Below are positions 37,850 to 45,544 of a stretch of DNA of 64,000 nt, one piece after another. The notes under the pieces were generated by a model. That model was given only the letters and a program-made list of their open reading frames with translations, made no database searches and was not told the DNA's origin. The DNA is from Pontibacter amylolyticus (GTDB lineage Bacteria; Bacteroidota; Bacteroidia; Cytophagales; Hymenobacteraceae), in assembly GCF_014638845.1 (NCBI RefSeq), contig NZ_BMFP01000003.1, positions 124,001 to 188,000 on the forward strand. Direction: 5' to 3'. A program made the position numbers and the translations under genes. The number at the start of each line of letters is the position of its first letter. Positions within the stretch are counted from its first letter, which is position 1.

Positions 37850-38179
37850 ATGAAAACGATCCTTCTCCTCCTTATCTCCAACATCTTCATGACCTTCGCC
37901 TGGTACGGTCACCTCAAGTTCAAAGACACCGTACTCTGGAAGGTCATTCTGGTCAGCTGGTTCATCGCCTTCTTCGAGTACATGTTCCAGGTGCCGGCCA
38001 ACAGGATCGGCCACGGACAGTTCACGGCCTTTCAGCTCAAGACCATTCAGGAAGTGATCACGCTCGTGGTGTTTGTGGCCTTCTCGGTGCTATACCTGAA
38101 AGAAGAGGTAAAGTGGAATTACATCGTCGGGTTCGTCTTCATCTTATTGGCCGTGTTCTTTGTGTTCAAGAAGTGGTAG
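37850..38179 (+). CDS. DUF486 (DMT-like) small membrane protein
   Basis: A 109-residue protein with four predicted membrane helices (TILLLLISNIFMTFAWYGH, VILVSWFIAFFEYMF, VITLVVFVAFSVLYL, IVGFVFILLAVFFVF). SNIFMTFAWYGHLKF and FEYMFQVPANRIGH are the DUF486 signature. The family is a minimal relative of drug/metabolite transporters; its substrate is unknown. Length is typical. Confidence 0.92.
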   Translation: MKTILLLLISNIFMTFAWYGHLKFKDTVLWKVILVSWFIAFFEYMFQVPANRIGHGQFTAFQLKTIQEVITLVVFVAFSVLYLKEEVKWNYIVGFVFILLAVFFVFKKW

Positions 38180-38224
38180 TTGAATGGTTGAATGGTTAAC
38201 TGATTTTTTCCGCAGTATAAGCTT

Positions 38225-38653
38225 ATGATGAGGTATAGTTTTCTTGATCCTGCGTTGCTGAAAAAGGCTTTTTTCGATCCCATGCGGCCGGATGAGATCT
38301 GCTGGAAACCCCGGGATATAGAGGCGGGGATCAGAGCACTTACTACCCATGGAAAGTCGATCGGGGCAATATCGATTTACTTCAAGTCAGGAGATGGGGT
38401 TTATTGTCCTGTGTGGGGAGATTGCCTGCTGCTGGAGGGTGTTAATGATGCATATTGGCAGTTGTTCGAGGGCCTTCATTTTCAGCAGGAAGTAACCCTG
38501 GAACTGGTGTATCAGTTGATAAACCGGTTTGCCCTTGTAAAGCCACAATCGTATGACTGGGCTGAAGACGCAGCATGTTTTAAGACGGCTATCGCATCAG
38601 AACTCACCCGGTATAATTTAAGTGAAATGTACTTCTGTTTACAATTGGACTAG
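38225..38653 (+). CDS. Hypothetical soluble protein
   Basis: A 142-residue protein with two adjacent possible starts (ATG 38225 and 38228). No signal peptide or membrane segment. Features seen: RPDEICWKPRDIEAGIRAL, SIYFKSGDGVYCPVWGDCLL and a helical second half (VTLELVYQLINRFALVKPQ). I do not recognise the family. It sits between the DUF486 gene and the lipoprotein-SCO-cytochrome c operon and carries one AGGTATAG motif at its start. Confidence 0.55.
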   Translation: MMRYSFLDPALLKKAFFDPMRPDEICWKPRDIEAGIRALTTHGKSIGAISIYFKSGDGVYCPVWGDCLLLEGVNDAYWQLFEGLHFQQEVTLELVYQLINRFALVKPQSYDWAEDAACFKTAIASELTRYNLSEMYFCLQLD

Positions 38654-38750
38654 AAGGTATACCTTTGACGCTATACCTGTATCTTTGCAAGAACAGCGTT
38701 GCGTAGAAGAAAGCAGCGTTGCTCTGATTGAAAGAAAACCTATACCTATC

Positions 38751-39179
38751 ATGAAAAAGTGGTTGCTATACCTGAGCCTGCCCCTCACCCTGGTCGCTTG
38801 CCAGGGCGGTGCCAGCGAAGAAGACCGCCAGCAGACGCTGGAAACCGAAGTGATGGACCTGCACGACGAAGCGATGGCCGACATGGGCAAGATCTACCGC
38901 CTGCGCCGCAACCTCACCAGCCTCCGCGACTCCCTGCAGGCGCATTCCACTGACATGGCCATCATCAGCCTGCTCACGCGCCGCATACAGGAACTGGAAA
39001 AGGCCGATGAAGCCATGATGGAATGGATGCGCCAGTACAAAGCACCCGACACGCTCGCGCACCAGCAGGCCATGCTATACCTGAATGAAGAGCATCAGAA
39101 AATGGCCCGCGTCAAAGCCCTGATGGACAGCACCATCACCAACGCACAAGAAACCTATGCAACTTATGGAAAGAAATAA
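38751..39179 (+). CDS. Coiled-coil lipoprotein
   Basis: A 142-residue lipoprotein: signal MKKWLLYLSLPLTLVACQGG with lipobox LVAC. The rest is almost entirely alpha-helical with heptad-like patterns (LETEVMDLHDEAMADMGKI, RRIQELEKADEAMMEWMRQY, ALMDSTITNAQETYATYG). Similar proteins in Bacteroidota sit next to SCO and cytochrome c genes. ATG at 38751 fits the signal peptide. The 3' end overlaps the SCO gene by 14-23 bp, indicating co-translation. Confidence 0.8.
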   Translation: MKKWLLYLSLPLTLVACQGGASEEDRQQTLETEVMDLHDEAMADMGKIYRLRRNLTSLRDSLQAHSTDMAIISLLTRRIQELEKADEAMMEWMRQYKAPDTLAHQQAMLYLNEEHQKMARVKALMDSTITNAQETYATYGKK

Positions 39180-39852
39180 ACGAAGCACCTTTTTTTCAGC
39201 GATGCTGCTTGGCCTTTCGGCGCTTGGCTGGCAGGCTTGCTCTCAAAGCTCTTCTGAAACCAGCGACCTCCCCTACCTGGGCGAACGCCAATTGGTGCAG
39301 CGCGAGGTCGATGGCCAGCAGGTAACCGACACGGTATACCACCGCATACCTGACTTTGCTTTCATCAACCAGGACAGTCAGGTGGTAACCAGCCTCACCG
39401 TGCAGGACAAGGTATACGTCACCGACTTTTTCTTCACTACCTGCCCCACCATCTGCCCCAAGATGAAGAGCCAGATGCTGCGCATTTACGAGGCTTTTGA
39501 AGATGACCCGCGGGTGATGCTCCTCTCCCATACCATCGACCCGCAACACGACACAGTGGCCGTGCTGCGTGACTATGCCGACCGCCTGCAGGTGAACAGC
39601 GACAAGTGGCACTTTGTAACCGGCGAGAAAGACAGCATCTACAGCATTGCGCTGCAGTACATGGTGTCGGCGATGGAAGACGAAGAGGAGCCCGGTGGTT
39701 TTGTGCACAGCGGTGCCTTTGTGCTCGTGGACCAGAACCGCCATGTGCGCGGCATCTACGACGGCACCGACCCTGCCCAGGTCGACCGGCTGATCCGTGA
39801 CATACCCGCCCTGTTGCCTAAAAAGAAAAAGAAGGATGCTGATAAAAACTAA
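39157..39852 (+). CDS. SCO family protein (copper chaperone/thiol oxidoreductase)
   Basis: A 231-residue SCO/SenC protein anchored by an N-terminal lipoprotein-like signal (SALGWQAC). The thioredoxin-fold core has VTDFFFTTCPTICPKMKSQM with the CxxxC copper/redox pair and HSGAFVLVDQ with the third ligand His. SCO proteins deliver copper to the CuA site of cytochrome oxidase or act in envelope redox stress. ATG at 39157 or 39166 is inside the end of the lipoprotein gene; the 3' end overlaps the cytochrome c gene by 17 bp. Confidence 0.93.
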   Translation: MQLMERNKRSTFFSAMLLGLSALGWQACSQSSSETSDLPYLGERQLVQREVDGQQVTDTVYHRIPDFAFINQDSQVVTSLTVQDKVYVTDFFFTTCPTICPKMKSQMLRIYEAFEDDPRVMLLSHTIDPQHDTVAVLRDYADRLQVNSDKWHFVTGEKDSIYSIALQYMVSAMEDEEEPGGFVHSGAFVLVDQNRHVRGIYDGTDPAQVDRLIRDIPALLPKKKKKDADKN

Positions 39853-40261
39853 AATCTTGCTGTATGTGGCAGGTATAGCCGCTCTGTTCACCCTGACCCG
39901 CTGTTTCTACTCAGACAAGCAGAACGAAGGGGAGCAACTCTATACCCAGTACTGCGCCAACTGCCACATGGACGACGGCAGCGGCCTCCGCAACCTGATT
40001 CCACCCCTGGCTGGCGCCGACTACCTCGAGAACCATCGCGACGACCTGGCCTGCATCATCCAGCACGGGCAGACGGGAAACATTGTCGTGAATGGCAAAA
40101 ATTATAACCAGGGCATGCCTGCTTTTGAGCACCTCAAGCCTGGCCAGATTACTAACATCCTCAACTACGTGCAAACCAACCTCGGCAACAACAATCCACG
40201 CTTTACCATACAGGAAGTGGAAAAGCAGCTGAGAAAATGCCGCCACCTGCTGGAGGATTAA
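39836..40261 (+). CDS. Monohaem c-type cytochrome lipoprotein
   Basis: A 141-residue periplasmic cytochrome c. The membrane anchor is MLIKTKILLYVAGIAALFTL followed by TRC, which could be a lipobox Cys. The haem motif is CANCH (YTQYCANCHMDDGSGL) and the axial Met is likely in NQGMPAFEHL. ILNYVQTNLG is the typical C-terminal helix. It is the third gene of the overlapping lipoprotein-SCO-cytochrome trio and ends before a strong terminator. Probably an electron carrier linked to a copper oxidase assembled with SCO help. Confidence 0.92.
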   Translation: MLIKTKILLYVAGIAALFTLTRCFYSDKQNEGEQLYTQYCANCHMDDGSGLRNLIPPLAGADYLENHRDDLACIIQHGQTGNIVVNGKNYNQGMPAFEHLKPGQITNILNYVQTNLGNNNPRFTIQEVEKQLRKCRHLLED

Positions 40262-40282
40262 GTTACCCCAGTTGAAATCATA

Positions 40283-40318
40283 AAAAAGGCGCTGCAGTTT
40301 ATTTGCAGCGCCTTTTTC
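40283..40318. terminator. Bidirectional intrinsic terminator
   Basis: Perfect 14-bp stem AAAAAGGCGCTGCA (40283-40296) / TGCAGCGCCTTTTT (40304-40317) between the convergent cytochrome c and cupin genes. Confidence 0.9.
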
Positions 40319-40338
40319 TATACCTGTGCGTTCTGGGT

Positions 40339-40845
40339 TTATCTTCCAAAATCGTCCTGCACACGCACAATATCGTCTTCGTTTGAGGGGTTGGCGGCAT
40401 CAGTGTGCTGCCAGATCTCAGCCAGTACGCCCCAGCCATCGAGGCCTACAAGACGATGGCGCTCTCCCTGGCGCAGCGTGATCAGGTCGCCGGGGTGAAG
40501 CACTTTCACTTCGCCCTCCTCGTCTGTGTCGCTGGTTACTACACCCACGGTGCCTTTCACCACTTTCCAGATCTCGGCGCGGCGGTGGTGGTACTGCCAG
40601 CTCAGTCGCTTCTTCGGCGCCACCAGCAGTATTTTCGGGCTCAGCTTACCCGATATCTTCAGCTGGTCAACCGGCATGCTGTCGAAATAAGCGTTGGCAA
40701 AGTCTTGTGCCTGCGTTTCGTCGATCACAAAAAATCCGCCCCAGGGACGGGTCTGGTCCTGGTTGCTGATGTTAAAATGCTGTTGCTTGAGTTGCTGTTC
40801 TACTTCTGAGAAAAGGGCTGCTTTATCAGTTGTGTCGGTAGTCAT
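40339..40845 (-). CDS. Cupin-domain sugar-phosphate isomerase-like protein
   Basis: A 168-residue protein resembling the cupin half of type II mannose-6-phosphate isomerase/phosphoheptose isomerase-like proteins of Bacteroidota. RPWGGFFVIDETQAQDFA is typical of that group. The cupin core shows SWQYHHRRAEIWKVVKGTV, with HH...E metal ligands, and HPGDLITLRQGERHRLVG, with a further His. No signal peptide. A role in sugar nucleotide metabolism is plausible but not shown by neighbours. Confidence 0.8.
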   Translation of the reverse strand: MTTDTTDKAALFSEVEQQLKQQHFNISNQDQTRPWGGFFVIDETQAQDFANAYFDSMPVDQLKISGKLSPKILLVAPKKRLSWQYHHRRAEIWKVVKGTVGVVTSDTDEEGEVKVLHPGDLITLRQGERHRLVGLDGWGVLAEIWQHTDAANPSNEDDIVRVQDDFGR

Positions 40846-41090
40846 GTTCTATTGGTCTTTAAGGGTGATAGCATTACACGTGCAGGTATACGCTAACGGA
40901 AGATTCAGGCCGCCTGTTGAGGCTTAGGGCAAATTTAGTAAAATTCTCCAGATACCAAGGTGATGCTGCGGGCAGTCCCTTTTCATGCTTACAGGATCTC
41001 CCCTTGTCCTCAAGGGAGTTGTCTCAGGGAATGAAACAGCCCTTCTTCAAAGGCGGCAACTTATACCTGAAATGCAAGATTTAGGGGATG
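40846..41090. other. Gene-free spacer at accessory region border
   Basis: 245 bp with two AGGTATA-type motifs (near 40884 and 41064) and an imperfect hairpin CTCCCCTTGTCCTCAAGGGAG (about 40991-41011). No gene seen. Confidence 0.4.
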
Positions 41091-41657
41091 TCAAACTTCC
41101 TTGCCCGCTAAAATGCCCTGGAAGAAACGCTCGAAGTTTTTGTTCAGGGCGCCCCATTTGAACTCGTGGTTGGGCGTGCGGTAACTGTAGCCGGCAAAGG
41201 TGTTTTTGGTCACCACCGGAAACTGGCTGATCCGTTGCCCGGTGACCCAGCCGTAAAATCCGACCTGCTTTTGCGCAAAGTCCACCCAGCCCACGATCAC
41301 ATAGTCTTTGGAAGCCGGTTTCTGCTCCTGCGGGTAGCCGTAGGTCCAGTTGTCGTTCGGCGGCCTGTCGGTTGATTTCTTCGCGACTTTCACATCTATT
41401 TTGCAGCCGCCTATCAGAAAATCAAACGCATCTGAATTCCTGTTTTCGAAGCCCGCACGATCCACCTCGTAGGTATAGCCACGTGACTTGAGCCAATGTT
41501 CGAAGGCATACTCGCCCATACACCCCAGCACAGCCTTGTCAAGCCGCTCTTTCGCTGTAAGTTTAAAGCGGGAGTACAGGCCGTTGCGCACCATATCCGC
41601 TGCACACTGCCGGGCTATCGTGAGGTTGGCGTCGAAGTCAAAGTTTTGCACGAGCAT
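41091..41657 (-). CDS. Putative PD-(D/E)XK nuclease (restriction enzyme candidate)
   Basis: A 188-residue protein of unrecognised family, starting 9 bp after the DNA methyltransferase gene. It carries a possible PD-(D/E)XK core: E49 in CMGEYAFEHWL, D79 in SDAFDFLIGG and D88-x-K90 in KIDVKVAKK, in the order and spacing of type II restriction endonucleases. The rest is beta-rich with WTYGYPQEQ, VGWVDFAQKQVGFYGWV and NHEFKWGALN. The tight link with a methyltransferase supports a restriction partner; this is inference from motif and context, not homology. Confidence 0.6.
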   Translation of the reverse strand: MLVQNFDFDANLTIARQCAADMVRNGLYSRFKLTAKERLDKAVLGCMGEYAFEHWLKSRGYTYEVDRAGFENRNSDAFDFLIGGCKIDVKVAKKSTDRPPNDNWTYGYPQEQKPASKDYVIVGWVDFAQKQVGFYGWVTGQRISQFPVVTKNTFAGYSYRTPNHEFKWGALNKNFERFFQGILAGKEV

Positions 41658-41666
41658 TGCTGTTCA

Positions 41667-43478
41667 TCAGATTGATTTAAAGTCAATACCGATGTCCTGC
41701 AAAGTTAGTTGTAGATTGGTCTTATCTATTTCGTTCAGCTGAAACAGGGAGTCCGGACAGATGAAGGCTCTGGGCTTCAGCTCGATCGCTTTTCTGAGCA
41801 CCTCTTCGGTGATCGTATCCAGCCCAAACAGCAGTCCTTCCTGCACCACTTCGTACAATACGGCATCGCCTACCGCCACCTCATTTACAGTAGCCGTCAA
41901 AGGCATACCTGACCTGAGGAGCAACTCCCACAGCATGCGCTCCCGCTGCGTCTGATCTTTCTCAGTGCCCGTAAAGAGCTTGAGCTGCTCTGCTTTTCGG
42001 TCGATGTTCGCGTGCCCATGGCTGAAACTGGAAGGAGCGAGTTTGAAATGCCTAAATCCGGTGTCTATACCCACAGCACCCTCCTGCCCTTGCAGCTTTT
42101 CATGCTGCAGGAGTAGGCGCTTTCTTGTGATCTCGGAAATGGTTCTGAAGCCCTGCTGGTAGGCTTTGGTGGTTTGGGCGATCTGCTCGTCGAGCTGCAC
42201 GCAGATGTACTTCCGGTTGCCGCCATCCTGCTGGTTCATTTCGAGCACGGCCTGGGCAGTAGCACCCGAACCGGCAAAGAAGTCCAGGAAGATGCCATCC
42301 GGATCGTCGGAGAAGCCCAGCAGGTACTTGATCAGGCTGGGCGGTTTCGGAAAGTCAAACACCTTTGCCCCAAACAGGGCTTCCAGTTGGGCGCTGGCGT
42401 TTTCGTTGGTGCCCACGCCCACCTTTGCGTTGATCAGGTTCGGCGGCACTTCTTTGTCGTACACCAACTTTTCGTACGAGGGGCTCAGCTTGATGGTCGG
42501 TATACTGATCTTGGTGCCCTTGCGGATCTCCTCGTCCAGCTTAGGCTGTGACCACTTGAACTTGGCTTTCAGCACAACAGGTTTTACAAACAGTCCACCC
42601 TTCACCACGGTGTCCTCCAACAATTCGATGGCATACCTGTCGGTGCCGTAACTGCCTTTCGGCAGCGGGCCGTCTTCCAGCCGGGTGGTCACCACATTAG
42701 CCGGGAATGTCAGGATGCCGGGTTTGTTGGTCTGGTTGAGCAGTCCGTTGGAGCTGGTGCTGTTTTTTTGGACGCCCTTAAATTTTTCGCTGTTCTTATT
42801 TTTCTGGTAGCAAAGCACATACTCCACCACTTTCTTGCTTTTCCTGGAAAGGTTGGCCGGCGTCTCGGACTTCGCCCAGGAGAAGTAGTCGATGAAGTTC
42901 TCTTCGCCAAACACCTCGTCCATAACCAACTTGAGGTTAGCCAGCTCGTTGTCATCGATGCTCACGAAAATAATGCCGTCTTCGCGGAGCAGCTGGCGGG
43001 CCAGAGACAGCCTGGTCAGCATCATGCTGAGCCAGTTGGAATGGCCGTTCTGCTTGCGGTCAACCACGGAACGACCGGATCTGCCTGCAAAGTTGTCGGC
43101 GTAGATGAAGCTGTTGGAGCCGGTGTTGTACGGTGGGTCGATGTAGATGCCTTTTACCTTGCCATGATAGGCCTTCTGCAGCACTTTCAGCACCTGCAGG
43201 TTCTCCCCCTCAATGAATACATGCTGCGTTTGCTGCCAGTTAACGGACGCATCGGGCACAGGTATAAGCGTGTCGGTTACAGGTATGTGGAGTTGTTTGT
43301 AGGCCTCTGCCTTGCCCGTCCAGGACAGTTGGTATACCTCCGGCTCCGGGTGCACCTGGTCCCCCAGCAGTTCCTTCAAATGCGCCACGTTCAGCTTACC
43401 TTCGGTAAAGGCCGCCGGAACGATCTCCTTCAGTTTGAGCAGCAAGTCTGTAGGTATAGGTAAGGACGCGCCCTTCAT
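41667..43478 (-). CDS. Site-specific DNA methyltransferase (type III Mod-like, beta class)
   Basis: A 603-residue amino-DNA methyltransferase. The catalytic motif IDPPYNTGSNSFIYADNF (DPPY at 114-117) precedes the SAM-binding motif LDFFAGSGATAQAV (FAGSG at 401-405), the beta-class order of type III Mod subunits. IIFVSIDDNELANL and FDFPKPPSLIKYLL are further Mod signatures. The middle holds a target-recognition region. No ~1000-residue Res subunit follows; instead a 188-residue nuclease candidate does. I chose ATG at 43478 (MKGASLPIPTDLL); an upstream frame to 43661 is open but looks non-coding. Confidence 0.9.
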   Translation of the reverse strand: MKGASLPIPTDLLLKLKEIVPAAFTEGKLNVAHLKELLGDQVHPEPEVYQLSWTGKAEAYKQLHIPVTDTLIPVPDASVNWQQTQHVFIEGENLQVLKVLQKAYHGKVKGIYIDPPYNTGSNSFIYADNFAGRSGRSVVDRKQNGHSNWLSMMLTRLSLARQLLREDGIIFVSIDDNELANLKLVMDEVFGEENFIDYFSWAKSETPANLSRKSKKVVEYVLCYQKNKNSEKFKGVQKNSTSSNGLLNQTNKPGILTFPANVVTTRLEDGPLPKGSYGTDRYAIELLEDTVVKGGLFVKPVVLKAKFKWSQPKLDEEIRKGTKISIPTIKLSPSYEKLVYDKEVPPNLINAKVGVGTNENASAQLEALFGAKVFDFPKPPSLIKYLLGFSDDPDGIFLDFFAGSGATAQAVLEMNQQDGGNRKYICVQLDEQIAQTTKAYQQGFRTISEITRKRLLLQHEKLQGQEGAVGIDTGFRHFKLAPSSFSHGHANIDRKAEQLKLFTGTEKDQTQRERMLWELLLRSGMPLTATVNEVAVGDAVLYEVVQEGLLFGLDTITEEVLRKAIELKPRAFICPDSLFQLNEIDKTNLQLTLQDIGIDFKSI

Positions 43479-43790
43479 GGTAAAATCTTCTGTTAATCTG
43501 TATTTTAAATGGGTTGCCAGGTATAGCAAGCTCAGTTGCAGCCCTACGAGCTGTGCTCTTTCGTTAGCACGGTAGCGTCCGGGTTGAACTATGCCGCAGG
43601 GCCTATACCTAGTTTCGAGGAAATTAATCTGGAACGGGAGGAAGCGGCTATACCCTGGCAAAAGTTGAAGATAGCGAATAAAGGAGATATGGGAGGAAGG
43701 AAATTTTAGATTAGAGTGAAATCTTAAAAAGCAAGCCCTGACGGCAGATAATATGACTTAAATAAGGCGTCAAAGGTATAGCTATCGGGT
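43479..43790. other. Spacer upstream of the methyltransferase gene
   Basis: 312 bp with three AGGTATA-type motifs (43521, 43601, 43773 areas). It must hold the promoter of the methyltransferase-nuclease pair on the minus strand and the end of arr. No terminator or repeat is recognised. Confidence 0.4.
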
Positions 43791-44246
43791 TCAGTCCTCA
43801 ATTGCCTCAATCCCCTGCTCCTTCAGTCGTGCCAGGTGCTCTTTCATGGCCTGGAGCTGCTCCGGCGCATGCCCCTGCCATTCGGTCACCTCGCCCGTAA
43901 CGCGAAGCGGATGCCGGGTCCGGTAAGACTTTGTCGGATTGCCGGGAAATTTCTTGTCCGTCAGATTGGGGTCATCTTCTATCGGGCCAGTCGGCTCTAC
44001 GATGTAGATTTTACCCTTTCCTTCGCCCACAGCCAGTTCAGCGCCCCAGATAGCAGCATCCATTGTGGCGGTCAGGTATACGAAGTTCGCCTTTCTGCGC
44101 GTGCCGTAGTTGGAGGTGTAGCCCGGCGCAATCAGTTCGCCTTGCTTCAGGTTAGCCTTGGTGCCGTGATAGAGTGGCTGTGCGTTCAGATCGTGGGTAG
44201 CCTTCGGTGAATTGGCCTTGTTGCTATTCTGTTCCATTGCCTTCAT
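43791..44246 (-). CDS. arr: NAD(+)-rifampin ADP-ribosyltransferase
   Basis: Transfers ADP-ribose from NAD to the C23 hydroxyl of rifamycins and so confers rifampicin resistance. The whole Arr fold is present in ~150 residues: PLYHGTKANLKQGELIAPGY with the active-site His, NFVYLTATMDAAIWGAELA with the conserved Tyr, IYIVEPTGPIEDDPNLTDKK with the conserved Asp, then FPGNPTKSYRTRHPLRVTGE and HAPEQLQAMKEHLARL. The start is ATG 44246 or 44237. It lies 11 bp after a SAM-dependent methyltransferase gene, likely co-transcribed. No insertion sequence or integron part is adjacent. Confidence 0.95.
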   Translation of the reverse strand: MKAMEQNSNKANSPKATHDLNAQPLYHGTKANLKQGELIAPGYTSNYGTRRKANFVYLTATMDAAIWGAELAVGEGKGKIYIVEPTGPIEDDPNLTDKKFPGNPTKSYRTRHPLRVTGEVTEWQGHAPEQLQAMKEHLARLKEQGIEAIED

Positions 44247-44257
44247 CTTATTTGTAC

Positions 44258-44854
44258 TCAACTTTTTTTTCTGGCTATAACCGATACGTGATTTAGCGGG
44301 TACTGGTCCAGCTCCAGGTGCCGGCACTGACAATTGCACCCGGCCAATATTCTCAGGTTCGCGTCTATCCCGATGGAACTGTAACCGAACTTCTCACCCA
44401 GCCAGCTATCCTCGTGCGCTCCCTCCGCATCGCCAAAGGTATAGACCAGTATACCTTGCGGGTTCAGGAACCGGCAAAGCTTCCCGATGACAGGTTCCTG
44501 AAACTCCAGCGGCAGGTGAAAAATGCTGTCCCAGGCCACGATCAGATCAAACCTTTTTTCTGTTTCCCATTCAATAATATCGGCCTTTTCAAATTTCACA
44601 TTCGGATGATTTTCCCTGGCTAATTTCAGCATCCCCTCCGAGACATCGATGCCGGTTAATTCGAACCCGTTATCCAGAAGTCGGTTGATGATGCGCCCGC
44701 CGTTCCCGCATCCTACATCCAATGCGGTTCTCTTTTCAGCGCAGTACTGCATGGCCCGCTCGATCATGGAGACGCCGTAGTCAGATCCGATCATATCGGC
44801 GTTCCACTGCCGGGCAATTTTGTCGTAGCTTTTGGCGATTTGTGAGGGGTGCAA
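44258..44854 (-). CDS. Class I SAM-dependent methyltransferase
   Basis: A 198-residue small-molecule-type methyltransferase. AKSYDKIARQWNADM begins the fold; TALDVGCGNGGRIINRLLD is the SAM-binding motif I, ELTGIDVSEGMLKLAREN is motif II, and DLIVAWDSIFHLP is motif IV. A cysteine-rich end GCNCQCRHLELDQ follows. The substrate is not predictable. The start is TTG at 44854, since no ATG lies near the family start; this is uncertain. It directly precedes arr on the same strand. Confidence 0.85.
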   Translation of the reverse strand: MHPSQIAKSYDKIARQWNADMIGSDYGVSMIERAMQYCAEKRTALDVGCGNGGRIINRLLDNGFELTGIDVSEGMLKLARENHPNVKFEKADIIEWETEKRFDLIVAWDSIFHLPLEFQEPVIGKLCRFLNPQGILVYTFGDAEGAHEDSWLGEKFGYSSIGIDANLRILAGCNCQCRHLELDQYPLNHVSVIARKKS

Positions 44855-44902
44855 GGTTGGAGGTGGTTTGGGTTTTGAAGCGGCTTTGCTATCCGAGTGA
44901 TC

Positions 44903-45316
44903 TTAATGCCTTTTATATGCTGCCGTGTGCTCGGTATTTTTTGCTTTCAGTATGATCCAAACCAGAACTGAGAAAGCAAGTGTCAGGACGGCGAATAACT
45001 TTTCAAAATTGGTTTTCGCAAACAGGTTGCCAATCGTATTTAAACCGAAAAGAATAAGAAATACCCACAGTATTACATTCACAGTTCTTACAGAGAGCAC
45101 CTGTTTTATATAGCTCCCTTTCATGAGCAGCGTGAAGATGAAGAAGATATTTATGAGGATGGAAACTGACTCAAAAACATACATCTCAGCGTCATTTTTC
45201 AACCTCCCTCCCCATGTGATTTCGTAAGGGATGATCTTAAAGATAATACAGAAATGAAAGACCGTTACCGTGGTTACCAGCAATAACATTGTTTTAATGG
45301 CAGTTCTTAAATTCAT
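44903..45316 (-). CDS. Four-helix membrane protein of unknown function
   Basis: A 137-residue protein with four hydrophobic segments: MLLLVTTVTVFHFCIIFKI, VSILINIFFIFTLLMKG, VNVILWVFLILFGLNTIGN and LFAVLTLAFSVLVWIIL. The pattern resembles small uncharacterised integral membrane proteins of Bacteroidota. Lower GC than the core genes. It lies 48 bp upstream of the methyltransferase-arr pair. Confidence 0.7.
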   Translation of the reverse strand: MNLRTAIKTMLLLVTTVTVFHFCIIFKIIPYEITWGGRLKNDAEMYVFESVSILINIFFIFTLLMKGSYIKQVLSVRTVNVILWVFLILFGLNTIGNLFAKTNFEKLFAVLTLAFSVLVWIILKAKNTEHTAAYKRH

Positions 45317-45544
45317 ATTTCTTATTATCTCAAATCTATGACATACATAGTACGTTTGTTGGCACTATGTACCCAGGTATAGGCAGCAACTTTAAGCAGT
45401 TCCTTAAGCACCCCTACATTGCAAGTCATCTTTGTCCCGAATGATTGTTACCTGCGTTGTTGTAATAACTAAGGCTACCAGCAAAATCGGATTTTCATAC
45501 TTGCAAATTTGGCACAATGGGCTACAATACGTTGTCGGGTAATG

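Noticed and set aside
41667..43478. Idea that this methyltransferase recognises AGGTATA
   Set aside because: Attractive, because HIP1 is linked to methylation, but nothing in the sequence shows target specificity; it needs methylome data.
43479..43661. 61-residue N-terminal extension of the DNA methyltransferase
   Set aside because: MKGASLPIPTDLL at 43478 fits a family start, while the upstream part is low-likelihood sequence with two AGGTATA-type motifs.
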